DNA of 64,000 nt, from positions 1-64,000 of the forward strand of contig NZ_JADGMY010000002.1 of assembly GCF_015234515.1 (NCBI RefSeq). The letters run 5' to 3'. Every line of letters starts with the position of its first letter. The stretch's first letter is position 1. The stretch comes from Cellulomonas sp. Its GTDB lineage: Bacteria > Actinomycetota > Actinomycetes > Actinomycetales > Cellulomonadaceae. Under the pieces are notes generated by a model that saw nothing but the letters and a program-made list of their open reading frames with translations, did no database searches and had not been told where the DNA came from. The translations under genes were made by a program, and so were the position numbers. Below, piece after piece: positions 32,560 through 43,781 of the stretch.

Positions 32560-33318
32560 GTGGCTGCCGCACTCGACCTGCCCCGGTCCGTCCTGCTCGC
32601 GCTCTGGCTCGCCGCGTCCGCCGAGCCGGACGCGACGGTGGCCGCCGTGCAGCAGGACGACGAGCCGCACGCGGTCGACGCGGACGGCGAGCCGGTGACG
32701 CTGCGGGACTGGCTGACGTGGCTGGGCGGCCCGGTGGACGACGTCGCGGTCGTCCTGCCGGTCCCCGGCGACCCGGTCGCCGCGCCGCCCACGGTGTCGC
32801 ACGACGCCGTGCTGGCCGGCGAGTGCGTGCTGCTGCGGGCCGGCGCCCGGACCGTCGCGGCCGTGCCGCACGTCGAGCAGTTCGGGTCGGTGTACGAGCC
32901 GGGCCACGCGGTGACGTGGCGGACCGCGCCGGTCCCCGACTGGCGCACGGCGGTGTGGGCCCAGGTCGGCACGCTGGAGGACGCCGAGCGCGACCTGCGG
33001 CAGGGCCTGCTGACCGCGACCGAGGCCCTCGTGTCCCTGGGCGTCGAGCGGTGGCGGCCGGACGCCGCCGACGCGATCGCCGGGGTGCGGGACGGCGCGC
33101 TGCCCGAGCGCCGGATCCCGCGCGGGATCGAGGCGCAGCGGCTGCGTGTGCTGTCCAGCGCCGCGAGGCTGCGGGGCATCGTCGCGCTGGCCACCCAGGA
33201 CGACGGCGGCGCGGTCAACACGTGGCAGGCCGACCAACGGTCGACCGCACTGCGCGAGGTCGACCGCGTCGCGCGCCGCGCGATGGCCGCCGCGGCGACC
33301 CACCTGACCCGCGACTGA
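32560..33318 (+). CDS. Conserved actinobacterial hypothetical protein
   Basis: A 252-residue protein I do not recognise as a named family. The first half is acidic with a beta-rich look (DVAVVLPVPGDPVAAPP, GECVLLRAGARTVAAVPHVEQFG). The second half is helical and Arg-rich (LEDAERDLRQGLLTATEALVSLG, REVDRVARRAMAAAATHL). It has no signal peptide, membrane segment or catalytic motif. It follows parC by 45 nt but has its own leaderless promoter, and ends at a strong shared terminator. Confidence 0.7.
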   Translation: MAAALDLPRSVLLALWLAASAEPDATVAAVQQDDEPHAVDADGEPVTLRDWLTWLGGPVDDVAVVLPVPGDPVAAPPTVSHDAVLAGECVLLRAGARTVAAVPHVEQFGSVYEPGHAVTWRTAPVPDWRTAVWAQVGTLEDAERDLRQGLLTATEALVSLGVERWRPDAADAIAGVRDGALPERRIPRGIEAQRLRVLSSAARLRGIVALATQDDGGAVNTWQADQRSTALREVDRVARRAMAAAATHLTRD

Positions 33319-33336
33319 GGCCTCCGGCGCCGCGAC

Positions 33337-33384
33337 CTCGTCCTTCGGCGGCCTCCGACGACCGTTGAGCCGCCGAAGGACGAG
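33337..33384. terminator. Bidirectional terminator between the hypothetical gene and glgM
   Basis: A perfect 16-bp stem (33337-33352 with 33369-33384) with a 16-nt loop fills the gap between convergent genes, 18 nt and 9 nt from the two stop codons. Confidence 0.8.
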
Positions 33385-33393
33385 CTGGGCGCG

Positions 33394-34620
33394 TCAGCCG
33401 GCGAGGACGCCGCGGTACACCTCGAGGGTCCGCTCGCCGATCGCGTGCCACGAGAAGTGGTCCTCGACGCGACGACGCGCGGCGACGCCCCAACGGGCCG
33501 CGCGCTCGGCGTCGGACACGGCGTCCGCGAGCGCGGCGCCCAGGTCGGCGACGAACGCGTCGGGGTCGACCGGCGTCCCGGTGCCGTCCTGGACCTGGTC
33601 GATCGGCACGAGCACGCCGGTGACGCCGTCGTCGACGACCTCGGGGATGCCGCCGGTCGCCGTGCCGACGACCGGCAGACCCACGGCCATGGCCTCGAGG
33701 TTCACGATGCCCAGCGGCTCGTACACCGAGGGGCAGGCGAAGACCGTGCCGTGCGCGAGCACCGCGACGAGCTCGTCGCGCGGCAGCATCCGGTCGATCC
33801 ACACGACCCCGGACCGGCGCGTGCGCAGGTCCGCCACCAGCGCGTTCACCTCGGCGAGGATCTCGGCCGTGTCGGGCGCGCCGGCGCACAGCACGACCTG
33901 CACGTCGGAGGGCAGCGCCTCGACGGCGCGCAGCAGGTACGGCAGACCCTTCTGCCGGGTGATGCGGCCGACGAACACGACGGACGGGCGGTCGGGGTCG
34001 ATGCCGAGGTCCTGCACCACGCGACGCGCCTGCGCGAGGCCCTCGTCGGTGGTGGGCCGCTGCCAGCCGTCGAGGTCGATGCCGTTGTGCACCACGTGCA
34101 CCTTGGCCGGGTCGACCGCGGGGTACGAGCGCAGGATGTCGGCGCGCATGCCGCCGCTGACGGCGATGACGGCGTCGGCGGCCTCGTACGCGGTGCGCTC
34201 GACCCACGAGGACAACGCGTACCCGCCGCCGAGCTGCTCGGCCTTCCACGGCCGCAGCGGCTCCAGGCTGTGCGCGGTGAGCACGTGCGGCACGCCGTAC
34301 AGCAGCGACGCGAGGTGGCCCGCGAGGTTCGCGTACCACGTGTGGGAGTGCACCAGGTCGGTGCCGCCGTCGGCCGTGTCGCGCCCGATGCCGTCGACGA
34401 TGGCGAGGTCGACGCCCATGGTGGCGAGCGCGGCGTTGGCACCGCCCAGGCCGCCGGGCACGGAGTAGCCGTGGGTGCCGGGCTCGGCGACGGGCTCGTC
34501 GAAGCTGTGCACGCGCACGTCGATCAGCTCGCGCAGCACGGCGGTCAGGCCCGCCACGTGGACGCCCGCACCCCCGTACACGTGCGGGGGGTACTCGCGG
34601 GTCAGCAGGTCGACGCGCAC
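33394..34620 (-). CDS. glgM: GT4 glycogen-synthase-like glycosyltransferase (GlgM/GlgA, probable maltose-1-phosphate synthase)
   Basis: A 408-residue two-domain GT-B glycosyltransferase. The N-terminal domain starts LTREYPPHVYGGAGVHV; the C-terminal donor site includes VGRITRQKGLPYLL and the GT4 motif SVYEPLGIVNLEAMA. At about 400 residues it is of the actinobacterial GT4 type rather than the roughly 480-residue GT5 GlgA. In mycobacteria this type makes maltose-1-phosphate from ADP-glucose and glucose-1-phosphate, feeding GlgE glucan synthesis. GTG at 34620 follows GGAGG by 6 nt. It is divergent from glgC, as in M. tuberculosis Rv1212c-Rv1213. Confidence 0.87.
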   Translation of the reverse strand: MRVDLLTREYPPHVYGGAGVHVAGLTAVLRELIDVRVHSFDEPVAEPGTHGYSVPGGLGGANAALATMGVDLAIVDGIGRDTADGGTDLVHSHTWYANLAGHLASLLYGVPHVLTAHSLEPLRPWKAEQLGGGYALSSWVERTAYEAADAVIAVSGGMRADILRSYPAVDPAKVHVVHNGIDLDGWQRPTTDEGLAQARRVVQDLGIDPDRPSVVFVGRITRQKGLPYLLRAVEALPSDVQVVLCAGAPDTAEILAEVNALVADLRTRRSGVVWIDRMLPRDELVAVLAHGTVFACPSVYEPLGIVNLEAMAVGLPVVGTATGGIPEVVDDGVTGVLVPIDQVQDGTGTPVDPDAFVADLGAALADAVSDAERAARWGVAARRRVEDHFSWHAIGERTLEVYRGVLAG

Positions 34621-34665
34621 CGTTGCCTCCAGTCGTGACCGGCCCACCGCCGGTCGTCTGGCGAC

Positions 34666-34671
34666 ACGCTA
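34666..34671 (-). promoter_or_regulatory. glgM -10 box (TAGCGT)
   Basis: TAGCGT on the minus strand gives a leader of about 40 nt ending in GGAGG. It is 45 nt from the divergent glgC -10 box, so the two genes share a compact control region. Confidence 0.5.
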
Positions 34672-34715
34672 GCGCTCGTGCGCGCGTGCATCTCGCTGCG
34701 GACGCCCCTTCGGCC

Positions 34716-34721
34716 TAGGTT
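34716..34721 (+). promoter_or_regulatory. glgC -10 box (TAGGTT), leaderless
   Basis: TAGGTT ends 6 nt before the ATG at 34728, with no ribosome site. Confidence 0.5.
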
Positions 34722-34727
34722 GGGTGC

Positions 34728-35969
34728 ATGCCAGCGCCGCGTGTCCTCGCCATCGTCCTCGCCGGGGGGGAGGGCAAGCGCCTGATGCCGCTCACCGCGC
34801 ACCGCGCGAAGCCCGCCGTGCCCTTCGGCGGCATCTACCGTCTCGTCGACTTCGCCCTGTCGAACGTCATCAACTCGCACTACCTGCACGTGATCGTGCT
34901 GACCCAGTACAAGTCGCACTCGCTCGACCGGCACGTCTCCAAGACGTGGCGCATGTCGGCGCTGCTGGGCAACTACGTCGCCGCCGTGCCGGCGCAGCAG
35001 CGCGTCGGCAAGCACTGGTACCTCGGCAGCGCCGACGCGATCTACCAGTGCCTGAACATCATCGACGACGAGCGCCCCGACATCGTCGTCGTGGTCGGCG
35101 CCGACCACGTGTACCGCATGGACTTCTCGCAGATGGTGGACTCCCACATCGAGTCGGGAGCCGAGCTGACGGTCGCGGGAATCCGGCAGCCCATCGACAT
35201 GGCCGACCAGTTCGGCGTCATCGAGACGGTCCCGGGCGACCCGTCGCGCATCGCCGCGTTCCGCGAGAAGCCGTCGGACCCGACGCCGGTCCCCGGCTCG
35301 CCGATGGAGATCCTGGCGTCGATGGGCAACTACGTCGTGAACGCCGACGCCCTGGTCAACGCCGTGACGGTCGACGCCGAGGACGTGAACTCCCGTCACG
35401 ACATGGGCGGCGACATCGTCCCGTGGTTCGTCGAGCGCGGTACCGCCGGGGTCTACGACTTCATCCGCAACGACGTGCCGGGCTCCACCGACCGCGACCG
35501 TGACTACTGGCGCGACGTGGGGACGCTCGACTCGTACTTCGACGCGAACCAGGACCTCATCTCGATCGAGCCGGTCTTCAACCTCTACAACGACGACTGG
35601 CCGCTGCACACCGGTTACACCGGCCTGCCGCCGGCCAAGTTCGTCCACGCGGGTGCCGGGCGCCTGGGGCACGCGGCCGACTCGATCGTCTCCCCCGGCG
35701 TCGTCGTGTCCGGTGCGACCGTGTCCGGGTCGATCCTGTCCCCCGGCATCCGGCTGCACTCCTGGGCGCAGGTCACGGACTCGGTGCTCATGGACGGCGT
35801 GCAGGTCGAGCGGTACGCCCAGATCCACCACGCCATCCTGGACAAGAACGTGATCGTCCCGGAGCGGGCACGCATCGGGCTGGACCACGACCACGACCGT
35901 GCCCGAGGGTTCACCGTGACGGACAGCGGCATCACCGTCGTCCCGAAGGGCACGATCATCACGGACTGA
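34728..35969 (+). CDS. glgC: Glucose-1-phosphate adenylyltransferase
   Basis: A 413-residue ADP-glucose pyrophosphorylase. It has the nucleotide loop [13 protein letters not shown] (12-24), GADHVYRMD (the catalytic Asp region), FREKPSDP (substrate Lys) and a C-terminal left-handed beta-helix with hexapeptide-like repeats ([15 protein letters not shown]). It supplies ADP-glucose to the divergent glgM product. The enzyme is typically controlled allosterically by glycolytic intermediates; no direct evidence is visible here. Confidence 0.96.
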   Translation: MPAPRVLAIVLAGGEGKRLMPLTAHRAKPAVPFGGIYRLVDFALSNVINSHYLHVIVLTQYKSHSLDRHVSKTWRMSALLGNYVAAVPAQQRVGKHWYLGSADAIYQCLNIIDDERPDIVVVVGADHVYRMDFSQMVDSHIESGAELTVAGIRQPIDMADQFGVIETVPGDPSRIAAFREKPSDPTPVPGSPMEILASMGNYVVNADALVNAVTVDAEDVNSRHDMGGDIVPWFVERGTAGVYDFIRNDVPGSTDRDRDYWRDVGTLDSYFDANQDLISIEPVFNLYNDDWPLHTGYTGLPPAKFVHAGAGRLGHAADSIVSPGVVVSGATVSGSILSPGIRLHSWAQVTDSVLMDGVQVERYAQIHHAILDKNVIVPERARIGLDHDHDRARGFTVTDSGITVVPKGTIITD

Positions 35970-36052
35970 CGTCCTGCCGCCACGACGTGGGACGGACGCG
36001 TCCGGGCGCGCACGTCATGCGGACACCGGCGCTCCCGCTGCTCGGCGCCCGC

Positions 36053-36058
36053 TAGCCT
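36053..36058 (+). promoter_or_regulatory. serB -10 box (TAGCCT), leaderless
   Basis: TAGCCT ends 6 nt before the GTG at 36065. Confidence 0.55.
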
Positions 36059-36064
36059 GCGGGC

Positions 36065-36715
36065 GTGGACACCTGTACGGCTGCTGCCCGGCTCGTCGTC
36101 ATGGACGTCGACTCCACGCTCATCACGGGCGAGGTGGTCGAGATGCTGGCGGGCCACGCGGGGTCCCGTCCGGTGGTCGCGGAGATCACCGAGCGGGCGA
36201 TGCGCGGCGAGATCGACTTCGCCCAGTCGCTGCGCGAGCGAGTCGCGACGCTGGCGGGTCTTCCGGTGTCGGTGTTCGACGACGTGCTCGCGGAGGTCGA
36301 GCTGACGCCGGGTGCCGTCGAGCTGGTGGCCGAGCTCCAGGGCCGCGGGTGGCCCGTGGGCCTGGTGTCGGGCGGCTTCATGGAGGTCGCACGACCGCTC
36401 GCGACGCGCCTGGGGATCACGCGCGTGCACGCCAACCGGCTCGAGGTCCGTGACGGCGTGCTCACGGGCCGGGTCGACGGGCCGGTCGTCGACCGGGCCG
36501 CGAAGGCGGCCACGCTCGCGGCGTGGGCGCTCGAGCTCGGTCTGCCGATGAGCCGGACCGTGGCGATCGGGGACGGTGCGAACGACCTCGACATGCTGGC
36601 CGCCGCCGCGACGGGGATCGCGTTCAACGCGAAGCCGGTCGTCGCGCAGGCCGCCGACGTCGCGGTGGCCGGGCGCCTGGACGCCGTGCTGACGCTCGCG
36701 CCGTTCGCGGCCTGA
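36065..36715 (+). CDS. serB: Phosphoserine phosphatase
   Basis: A 216-residue HAD-family phosphatase for the last step of serine synthesis. The nucleophile motif is MDVDSTL (D14, with acid/base D16). Motif II is LVSGGF, the lysine is in RAAKAATL, and motif IV is IGDGANDLDML. The protein lacks the N-terminal ACT domains found in some actinobacterial SerB proteins. The leaderless GTG start is supported by the TAGCCT box 6 nt upstream. Confidence 0.92.
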   Translation: MDTCTAAARLVVMDVDSTLITGEVVEMLAGHAGSRPVVAEITERAMRGEIDFAQSLRERVATLAGLPVSVFDDVLAEVELTPGAVELVAELQGRGWPVGLVSGGFMEVARPLATRLGITRVHANRLEVRDGVLTGRVDGPVVDRAAKAATLAAWALELGLPMSRTVAIGDGANDLDMLAAAATGIAFNAKPVVAQAADVAVAGRLDAVLTLAPFAA

Positions 36716-36726
36716 CGGTCCGGACC

Positions 36727-36745
36727 GCGGCGTCCCCGACGCCGC
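36727..36745. terminator. Hairpin between serB and the SixA-type gene
   Basis: GCGGCGTC-CCC-GACGCCGC gives an 8-bp perfect stem with a 3-nt loop in the 52-nt gap between convergent genes. Confidence 0.5.
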
Positions 36746-36767
36746 CCGCACCGGCGTCCGCGGGCCG

Positions 36768-37289
36768 TCAGGCCGGACGGTCGAGGTGGACCAGCCGCAG
36801 CGCCCCGGGTGCGACCGCGTCCCACGGTCCGTCGAGCTCGAGCACGGCCCAGGCCGCGGTCGGCACCCCGCCGCGCACGCGTGCGCGCAGGGCCTCGTCG
36901 GACGTCGGGCCGGCGAGCACGTCGGCCGCGTGCGACATCGTCGGCTCGTGCCCCACGACCAGCACGGTCGACGCCTCGTCGGGCTGCGTCCGCAGGAGTG
37001 CGGCGAGATCACCCGCGGACGCGTCGTACAGCGCGTCCGTGACCGACACGACCGGGCCCGGGACGCCCGCGGCGACCAGCGCCGTCCGTGCGATCTCCCA
37101 CGTCTGGCGGGTGCGCAGCGACGACGAGCACAGGACGTGCGTGGGCGCCGGGCCGGTGGTCGCCAGCGCAGCACCGACGGCCGCGGCCTGCCGTCGTCCG
37201 ACGAGGGCGAGCGGCCGCTCGTGGTCGACGACGACGCCGGCCGGCTCCGCCTTGGCGTGCCGCAGGAGGACGAGTCGGCGCAGTGTCAC
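36768..37289 (-). CDS. SixA-like histidine phosphatase family protein
   Basis: A 173-residue phosphoglycerate-mutase-like phosphatase. The RHG-type motif is LLRHAKAE (8-15) with the phospho-accepting His, Arg is in SSLRTRQTW, and the second His is in VVGHEPTM. It resembles SixA, a phosphohistidine phosphatase; other small phosphoesters are possible substrates. The GTG at 37289 keeps the normal family N-terminus; the upstream frame lies opposite fabI and is rejected. CACCCT lies 6 nt before the GTG, a partial leaderless signal. Confidence 0.85.
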   Translation of the reverse strand: MTLRRLVLLRHAKAEPAGVVVDHERPLALVGRRQAAAVGAALATTGPAPTHVLCSSSLRTRQTWEIARTALVAAGVPGPVVSVTDALYDASAGDLAALLRTQPDEASTVLVVGHEPTMSHAADVLAGPTSDEALRARVRGGVPTAAWAVLELDGPWDAVAPGALRLVHLDRPA

Positions 37290-37384
37290 GGCACCAGGGT
37301 GCCATCCGGCCCCGCCACCGAGGTAGCCGCAGCGGCGAGAACGGACGTGACGAACACGACGCCCCTCGCGACCGTCCCCTGCGC

Positions 37385-38152
37385 CTACAGCCCCATGGCG
37401 TGCACGCCGCCGTCGACGTGGACGATCTCGCCCGTCGTCGCCGGGAACCAGTCGGAGAGCAGCGCGGCGACGGCGCGCGCGGTCGGCTCGGGGTCGTGCA
37501 CGTCCCAGCCGAGGGGCGCACGCTCGGGCCAGCCACCCTCCATCGCCTCGAAGCCGGGGATCGACTTGGCGGCGGTCGTGCGGATGGGCCCGGCCGAGAC
37601 GAGGTTCACGCGGATGCCCTGCGGCCCCAGGTCGCGCGCGAGGTACCGGGCGGTCGACTCGAACGCGGCCTTCGCGACGCCCATCCAGTCGTACACGGGC
37701 CACGCGTAGCGCGCGTCGAACGTCAGGCCGACGATGCTGGACCCGCGCGTCAGCAGGGGCTGGGACGCCACCGCGAGGGCCTTGAGCGAGTACGCGCTGA
37801 CGTGCACGGCGGTCGCGACGTCCTCCCACTCCCCGGCCAGGAAGTTGCCGCCCATGACGGACTGCGGCGCGAACCCGATGGAGTGCACGACGCCGTCGAG
37901 GTGGTCCGTGTGCTCCCGGACGCGGTCCGCCAGTGCGGAGAGGTCCTCCTCGCTCGTGACGTCGAGCTGGACGACGGGCGCGGCCTGCGGGAGGCGCCTC
38001 GAGATCGCCTGCGTCAGGCGCAGCTGCCGCCCGAACGACGTCAGCACGACGTTCGCTCCCTGCTCCTGCGCGAGGCGCGCGACGTGGAACGCGATGGAGC
38101 TGTCCGTCAGGACGCCGGTGACGAGCAGGGTCTTGCCCTCGAGCAGTGCCAT
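37385..38152 (-). CDS. fabI: Enoyl-[acyl-carrier-protein] reductase (NADH)
   Basis: A 255-residue short-chain dehydrogenase of the FabI/InhA type catalysing the last reduction of fatty-acid elongation. The NAD site is VTGVLTDSSIAFHVA. The catalytic Tyr and Lys are in YDWMGVAKAAF (Y-x6-K spacing), and the substrate loop includes AGPIRTTAAKSI. It lies 65 nt after fabG on the same strand, as in the fabG1-inhA operon of mycobacteria. It is a known target class for triclosan and isoniazid-type inhibitors. Confidence 0.95.
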   Translation of the reverse strand: MALLEGKTLLVTGVLTDSSIAFHVARLAQEQGANVVLTSFGRQLRLTQAISRRLPQAAPVVQLDVTSEEDLSALADRVREHTDHLDGVVHSIGFAPQSVMGGNFLAGEWEDVATAVHVSAYSLKALAVASQPLLTRGSSIVGLTFDARYAWPVYDWMGVAKAAFESTARYLARDLGPQGIRVNLVSAGPIRTTAAKSIPGFEAMEGGWPERAPLGWDVHDPEPTARAVAALLSDWFPATTGEIVHVDGGVHAMGL

Positions 38153-38217
38153 GGTCCAGGTGCCTCTCGGTCGGGTGGGCCGGGCGCGCTGGGCGCCGGC
38201 GGAGGGAGTGCGAGGGG

Positions 38218-39102
<885 letters not shown>

Positions 39103-39103
39103 C

Positions 39104-39109
39104 TACCAT
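39104..39109 (+). promoter_or_regulatory. DUF3099 -10 box (TACCAT), leaderless
   Basis: TACCAT ends 6 nt before the GTG at 39116. This spacing was used to choose that start over upstream in-frame starts. Confidence 0.5.
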
Positions 39110-39115
39110 CGGGTG

Positions 39116-39451
39116 GTGAGCACACGTCGTCGCGCCGCGCGGGCCGAGCCGGAGGTGCACCGCATCACCTCGGCCCCCGAGTCGCTGTCCGACGACCTCG
39201 CGCGCCGGCAGCGCCGCTACCTGTGGCAGATGGGCGTGCGCGTCCTGTGCTTCGTCGCCGCAGGTCTGCTCTGGTCGCACGTCCCGGTGGCGGTGTCGCT
39301 CGCGCTCATCACGGCGGCCGCCGTGCTGCCCTACGTGGCGGTGCTGCTGGCGAACGCCGGGCGCGAGCGGCGTGACGCGCCGGACGTGCCCTTCGAGGCG
39401 CGCCAGATCGACCCCGCCCCCCGCCACGACGAGCTCGGAGACGGCCAGTGA
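39116..39451 (+). CDS. DUF3099 family membrane protein
   Basis: A 111-residue protein. A basic N-terminus with HRITSAPESLSDDLARRQRRYL is followed by two closely spaced membrane segments (about 40-80) and a polar tail. DUF3099 has no assigned function. It is followed by an 83-residue gene at a GTGA overlap and then SURF1, so all three are probably co-translated. The family motif ITSA..SLSDD is intact. Confidence 0.8.
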   Translation: MSTRRRAARAEPEVHRITSAPESLSDDLARRQRRYLWQMGVRVLCFVAAGLLWSHVPVAVSLALITAAAVLPYVAVLLANAGRERRDAPDVPFEARQIDPAPRHDELGDGQ

Positions 39452-39699
39452 ACGACTCGACCCCCCAGCAGCAGGCCACCCCCGACACCGTCGGCGAGCT
39501 GGTGTGCAGCGCACGCGGCTGCCGCGAGGCGCCCGCGTGGGGTGTCCTGTGGAACAACCCGAAGCTGCACACACCCGAGCGGCGCAAGGTCTGGCTCGCG
39601 TGCGACGGGCACCGCGAGCACCTGTCGGAGTACCTGCGCGTCCGTGACTTCCTGCGCGACGTCGTCCCCGTCGACGAGCTGGTCCGGTCCGAGCCGTGA
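39448..39699 (+). CDS. Small conserved hypothetical protein, possible metal binder
   Basis: An 83-residue protein. It has CSARGCREAPAWGVLWNNPKLH and WLACDGHREHLSEYLRVRDF, giving three Cys and several His that could hold a zinc ion. I recognise it as a recurrent actinobacterial hypothetical but cannot name it. It overlaps DUF3099 upstream and SURF1 downstream, both by GTGA, which ties it to cytochrome-oxidase biogenesis by context only. Confidence 0.75.
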   Translation: MNDSTPQQQATPDTVGELVCSARGCREAPAWGVLWNNPKLHTPERRKVWLACDGHREHLSEYLRVRDFLRDVVPVDELVRSEP

Positions 39700-40603
39700 A
39701 CGGGGCGGGACCCGCGGGCGGGGACCTGCGCGCCGCGGCACGTCGGCAGGCGCTCGGCCTGGTCGTCCTCGCGGTCGCCGTGGCCGTGACGTGCACGTTC
39801 CTGGGCCGCTGGCAGTGGCAGCGGCACGTCGACCGGGACGCCGCCATCGCGGTCGTGGAGGCCAACTACGCCGCCGCACCCGTCGACCTCACGGACGTCG
39901 TCGCGGACCCCGACGCCGCGCTTCCCGAGTCCGACGCCTGGCGCTCGGTCCAGGTCCGCGGGCGCTACCTCGACGACGCGACCGTGCTCCTGCGCAACCG
40001 CCCCGTCGACAGCACCCCCGCGTACCACGCCCTGGTGCCGTTCCTCGTGACGGACGCGGCGCCCGGTGACGCGGGCGACCCGGTCGGCGCAGGGCGGGTC
40101 CTGGTGGTCGACCGCGGCTGGGTGCCCACGGGGGCCGACGGGTCGGTCGACGTCGACGTCCCGCCCCCGCCGGCCGGCGAGGTCACGGCGACCGTCCGTC
40201 TGCGCCCGGGCGAGCCCACGAGCGGCCGGGACGCGCCGTCCGGGCAGGTGCAGGCCATCGCCCCTGCCCAGGTGCTCGCCGCGGGCGGGGTCGACGTCGA
40301 GCCGTACGCGGCCTACGGCGCGCTCGTGCGCGAGGACCCCGCGCCGGGAGCGCCGCTGGGCGCGCTGGCCGCGCCGAGCACCGACCCGGGATCACACCTG
40401 TCGTACGCGTTCCAGTGGTGGGTCTTCGCGCTCGGCGGCTTCGTGGCGTTCATCGTCGCCGCGCGGCGCGAGTGGACGTCGGTCGTCACCGTCGGCGAGG
40501 GCGCGCCCCCGTCCCGGCCCGCGCGGCCCCGCCGGGCGCGTGGCCGCGACGAGCTCGACGAGGACGCCGAGATCGACGCGCAGCAGGACGCCGGGCGCGA
40601 CCG

Positions 40604-40631
<28 letters not shown>
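39696..40631 (+). CDS. SURF1 family cytochrome oxidase biogenesis protein
   Basis: A 311-residue protein with the SURF1 layout. An N-terminal membrane helix (about 19-38, then FLGRWQWQRH) is followed by a large extracytoplasmic domain (VQVRGRYLDD, LVVDRGWVPTG) and a C-terminal helix (QWWVFALGGFVAFIVAA, about 245-262). A charged tail follows. SURF1 helps deliver heme a to cytochrome c oxidase, and heme A synthase (ctaA) is also in this window. The GTG start overlaps the upstream stop. The last 28 nt overlap the convergent ABC-F gene. Confidence 0.9.
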
Positions 40632-42202
<1,571 letters not shown>

Positions 42203-42283
42203 AGGGAAGTTCCTCGGTTTCCTACGAGAAGACCGGGTGGGTTCTGGCTCCCGGCACAAACGCCGACCATCGTACCCAGCCGC

Positions 42284-42289
42284 TAGCGT
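42284..42289 (+). promoter_or_regulatory. bioY operon -10 box (TAGCGT)
   Basis: TAGCGT lies 57 nt before the bioY ATG, giving a leader of about 50 nt with GGCAGGAG. I saw no obvious BioR- or BirA-type palindrome. Confidence 0.45.
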
Positions 42290-42346
42290 GGCGAACGGTC
42301 GGACGCCCGACCCTCCACGTCATCCTCACCCGGCAGGAGCCACGGC

Positions 42347-43012
42347 ATGTCCCTCAGTTCCCCGGACGACAGGACCACGGCCACGACCGCACCGGAACCG
42401 CACGCGGTGGTCCCCGGTCTCCTGCCCGATCCCCCGGCACCCCCGCACACGCGCCGGACGGGCACCGACGTCGCGCTCGTGGCCACGTTCGCGGCGTTCG
42501 TCGCCGCGTGCGCGCTGGTCCCGGCGATCCCCACGGGAACGCCCGTGCCGATCACGCTGCAGACGTTCGGTGTCGTCGTCGCCGGTCTGGTGCTCGGTGC
42601 CCGGCGGGGCTTCCTCGCGGTCGCGCTCTACCTGGTGGTCGGCCTGGCTGGAGTCCCCGTGTTCGCGGAGATGACCGGTGGGCTCGGCGTGCTGGGCAAG
42701 CCTTCCGTCGGCTACCTGCTCGCGTTCCCGCTCGCCGCGGCGGTCGCCGGGTGGCTCGGGGGCCTCGCGCTGCGGGCGCGCCCCGCGTGGCGGTACCCCC
42801 TGCTCGTCGCCGCAGGGCTCGGCTCGTCGTTCCTCGTGACGCACCCGTCGGGCATCGTCGGCCTCATGGCGCGTCTCGGCGTCACCGCCCGCGAGGCGCT
42901 CGCGATCGACCTCGTCTACTGGCCGGGGGACGTCGTGAAGAACCTGCTCGCGGCGGCCGTGACGCTGGCCGTCCTGCGGGCCTTCCCCGACCTGCGACGC
43001 GGCAGGCGCTGA
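42347..43012 (+). CDS. bioY: Biotin transporter substrate-binding component BioY
   Basis: A 221-residue S-component of an energy-coupling-factor transporter. After a polar N-terminus of about 40 residues come six membrane segments. The BioY hallmark region is VPITLQTFGVVVAGLVLGARRG, and GGLGVLGKPSVGYL lines the biotin site. Biotin uptake supports acetyl-CoA carboxylase and pyruvate carboxylase. GGAG lies 7 nt before the ATG. The ATPase and transmembrane coupling genes follow, giving a complete BioMNY set. Confidence 0.93.
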   Translation: MSLSSPDDRTTATTAPEPHAVVPGLLPDPPAPPHTRRTGTDVALVATFAAFVAACALVPAIPTGTPVPITLQTFGVVVAGLVLGARRGFLAVALYLVVGLAGVPVFAEMTGGLGVLGKPSVGYLLAFPLAAAVAGWLGGLALRARPAWRYPLLVAAGLGSSFLVTHPSGIVGLMARLGVTAREALAIDLVYWPGDVVKNLLAAAVTLAVLRAFPDLRRGRR

Positions 43013-43019
43013 GACGCCC

Positions 43020-43781
43020 GTGATCGAGCTCGACGCGGCCGAGGTCACCGCCTGGTCCCCGGACCCGGCGGGCGGCCCCGACCGCATCGTGCGCCTGCTG
43101 GGCCCGGTCTCGCTGCAGCTGACCGAGCGGCACGTCGCCGTCGTCGGTGCCAACGGGTCCGGCAAGTCGACGCTCGCCCGTCTGCTCAACGGCCTGGTCC
43201 TGCCGTCGGCAGGGCGCGTGCGGGTCGACGGGCTCGACACGGCGTCCGACGGTCCCGCCGTCCGGCGCCGCGTCGGGTTCGTGTTCACCGACCCCGACGC
43301 GCAGATCGTCATGCCGACACCGGTCGAGGACGTCGCGCTGTCCCTGCGGCGCGCGGTCCCGGACGCCCGCGAGCGCGAGGCGCGCGCCCTCGACGCGCTC
43401 GCCCGTTACGGCCTGGCGGACCGCGCGCACGTCTCGGTGCACGCGCTGTCCGGGGGTCAGCGCCAGCTCCTCGCGCTGGCCGCGGTGCTCGCCACGGAAC
43501 CGGCGGTCCTCGTCTGCGACGAGCCGACCACGCTGCTCGACCTGCGGTGGCGGACGCACGTGGACAGGCTGCTCGCGTCGCTCCCTCAGCAGGTCGTCGT
43601 GGTGACGCACGACCTGGAGGCGGCCGCGCGCGCCGACCGGGTCCTCGTCGTCGACGGCGGGCTCGTCGTCGCGGACGACGAGCCGGGTCCCGCGCTCGCG
43701 CGCTACCGCGCCCTCATGGCGGCCGCACCGCCCCCGCACGGCGCCGACCGTGCCGGGCGCGCCCCTGCGGGAGCGTCGTGA
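43020..43781 (+). CDS. bioM: Energy-coupling factor ATPase (BioM/CbiO type)
   Basis: A 253-residue ABC ATPase. Walker A is VVGANGSGKST (about 41-51), the Q-loop precedes VMPTPVEDVALS, the signature is LSGGQRQLLALA and Walker B is VLVCDEPTTLLD. It powers the biotin ECF transporter. GTG start 7 nt after the bioY stop; its own stop overlaps the bioN start (GTGA). Confidence 0.92.
   Translation: MIELDAAEVTAWSPDPAGGPDRIVRLLGPVSLQLTERHVAVVGANGSGKSTLARLLNGLVLPSAGRVRVDGLDTASDGPAVRRRVGFVFTDPDAQIVMPTPVEDVALSLRRAVPDAREREARALDALARYGLADRAHVSVHALSGGQRQLLALAAVLATEPAVLVCDEPTTLLDLRWRTHVDRLLASLPQQVVVVTHDLEAAARADRVLVVDGGLVVADDEPGPALARYRALMAAAPPPHGADRAGRAPAGAS

Noticed and set aside
29826..33368. Very long open frames on both strands around parC (1180 and 1101 codons)
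   Set aside because: Both are shadows of parC and the next gene; the true frame carries the topoisomerase motifs.
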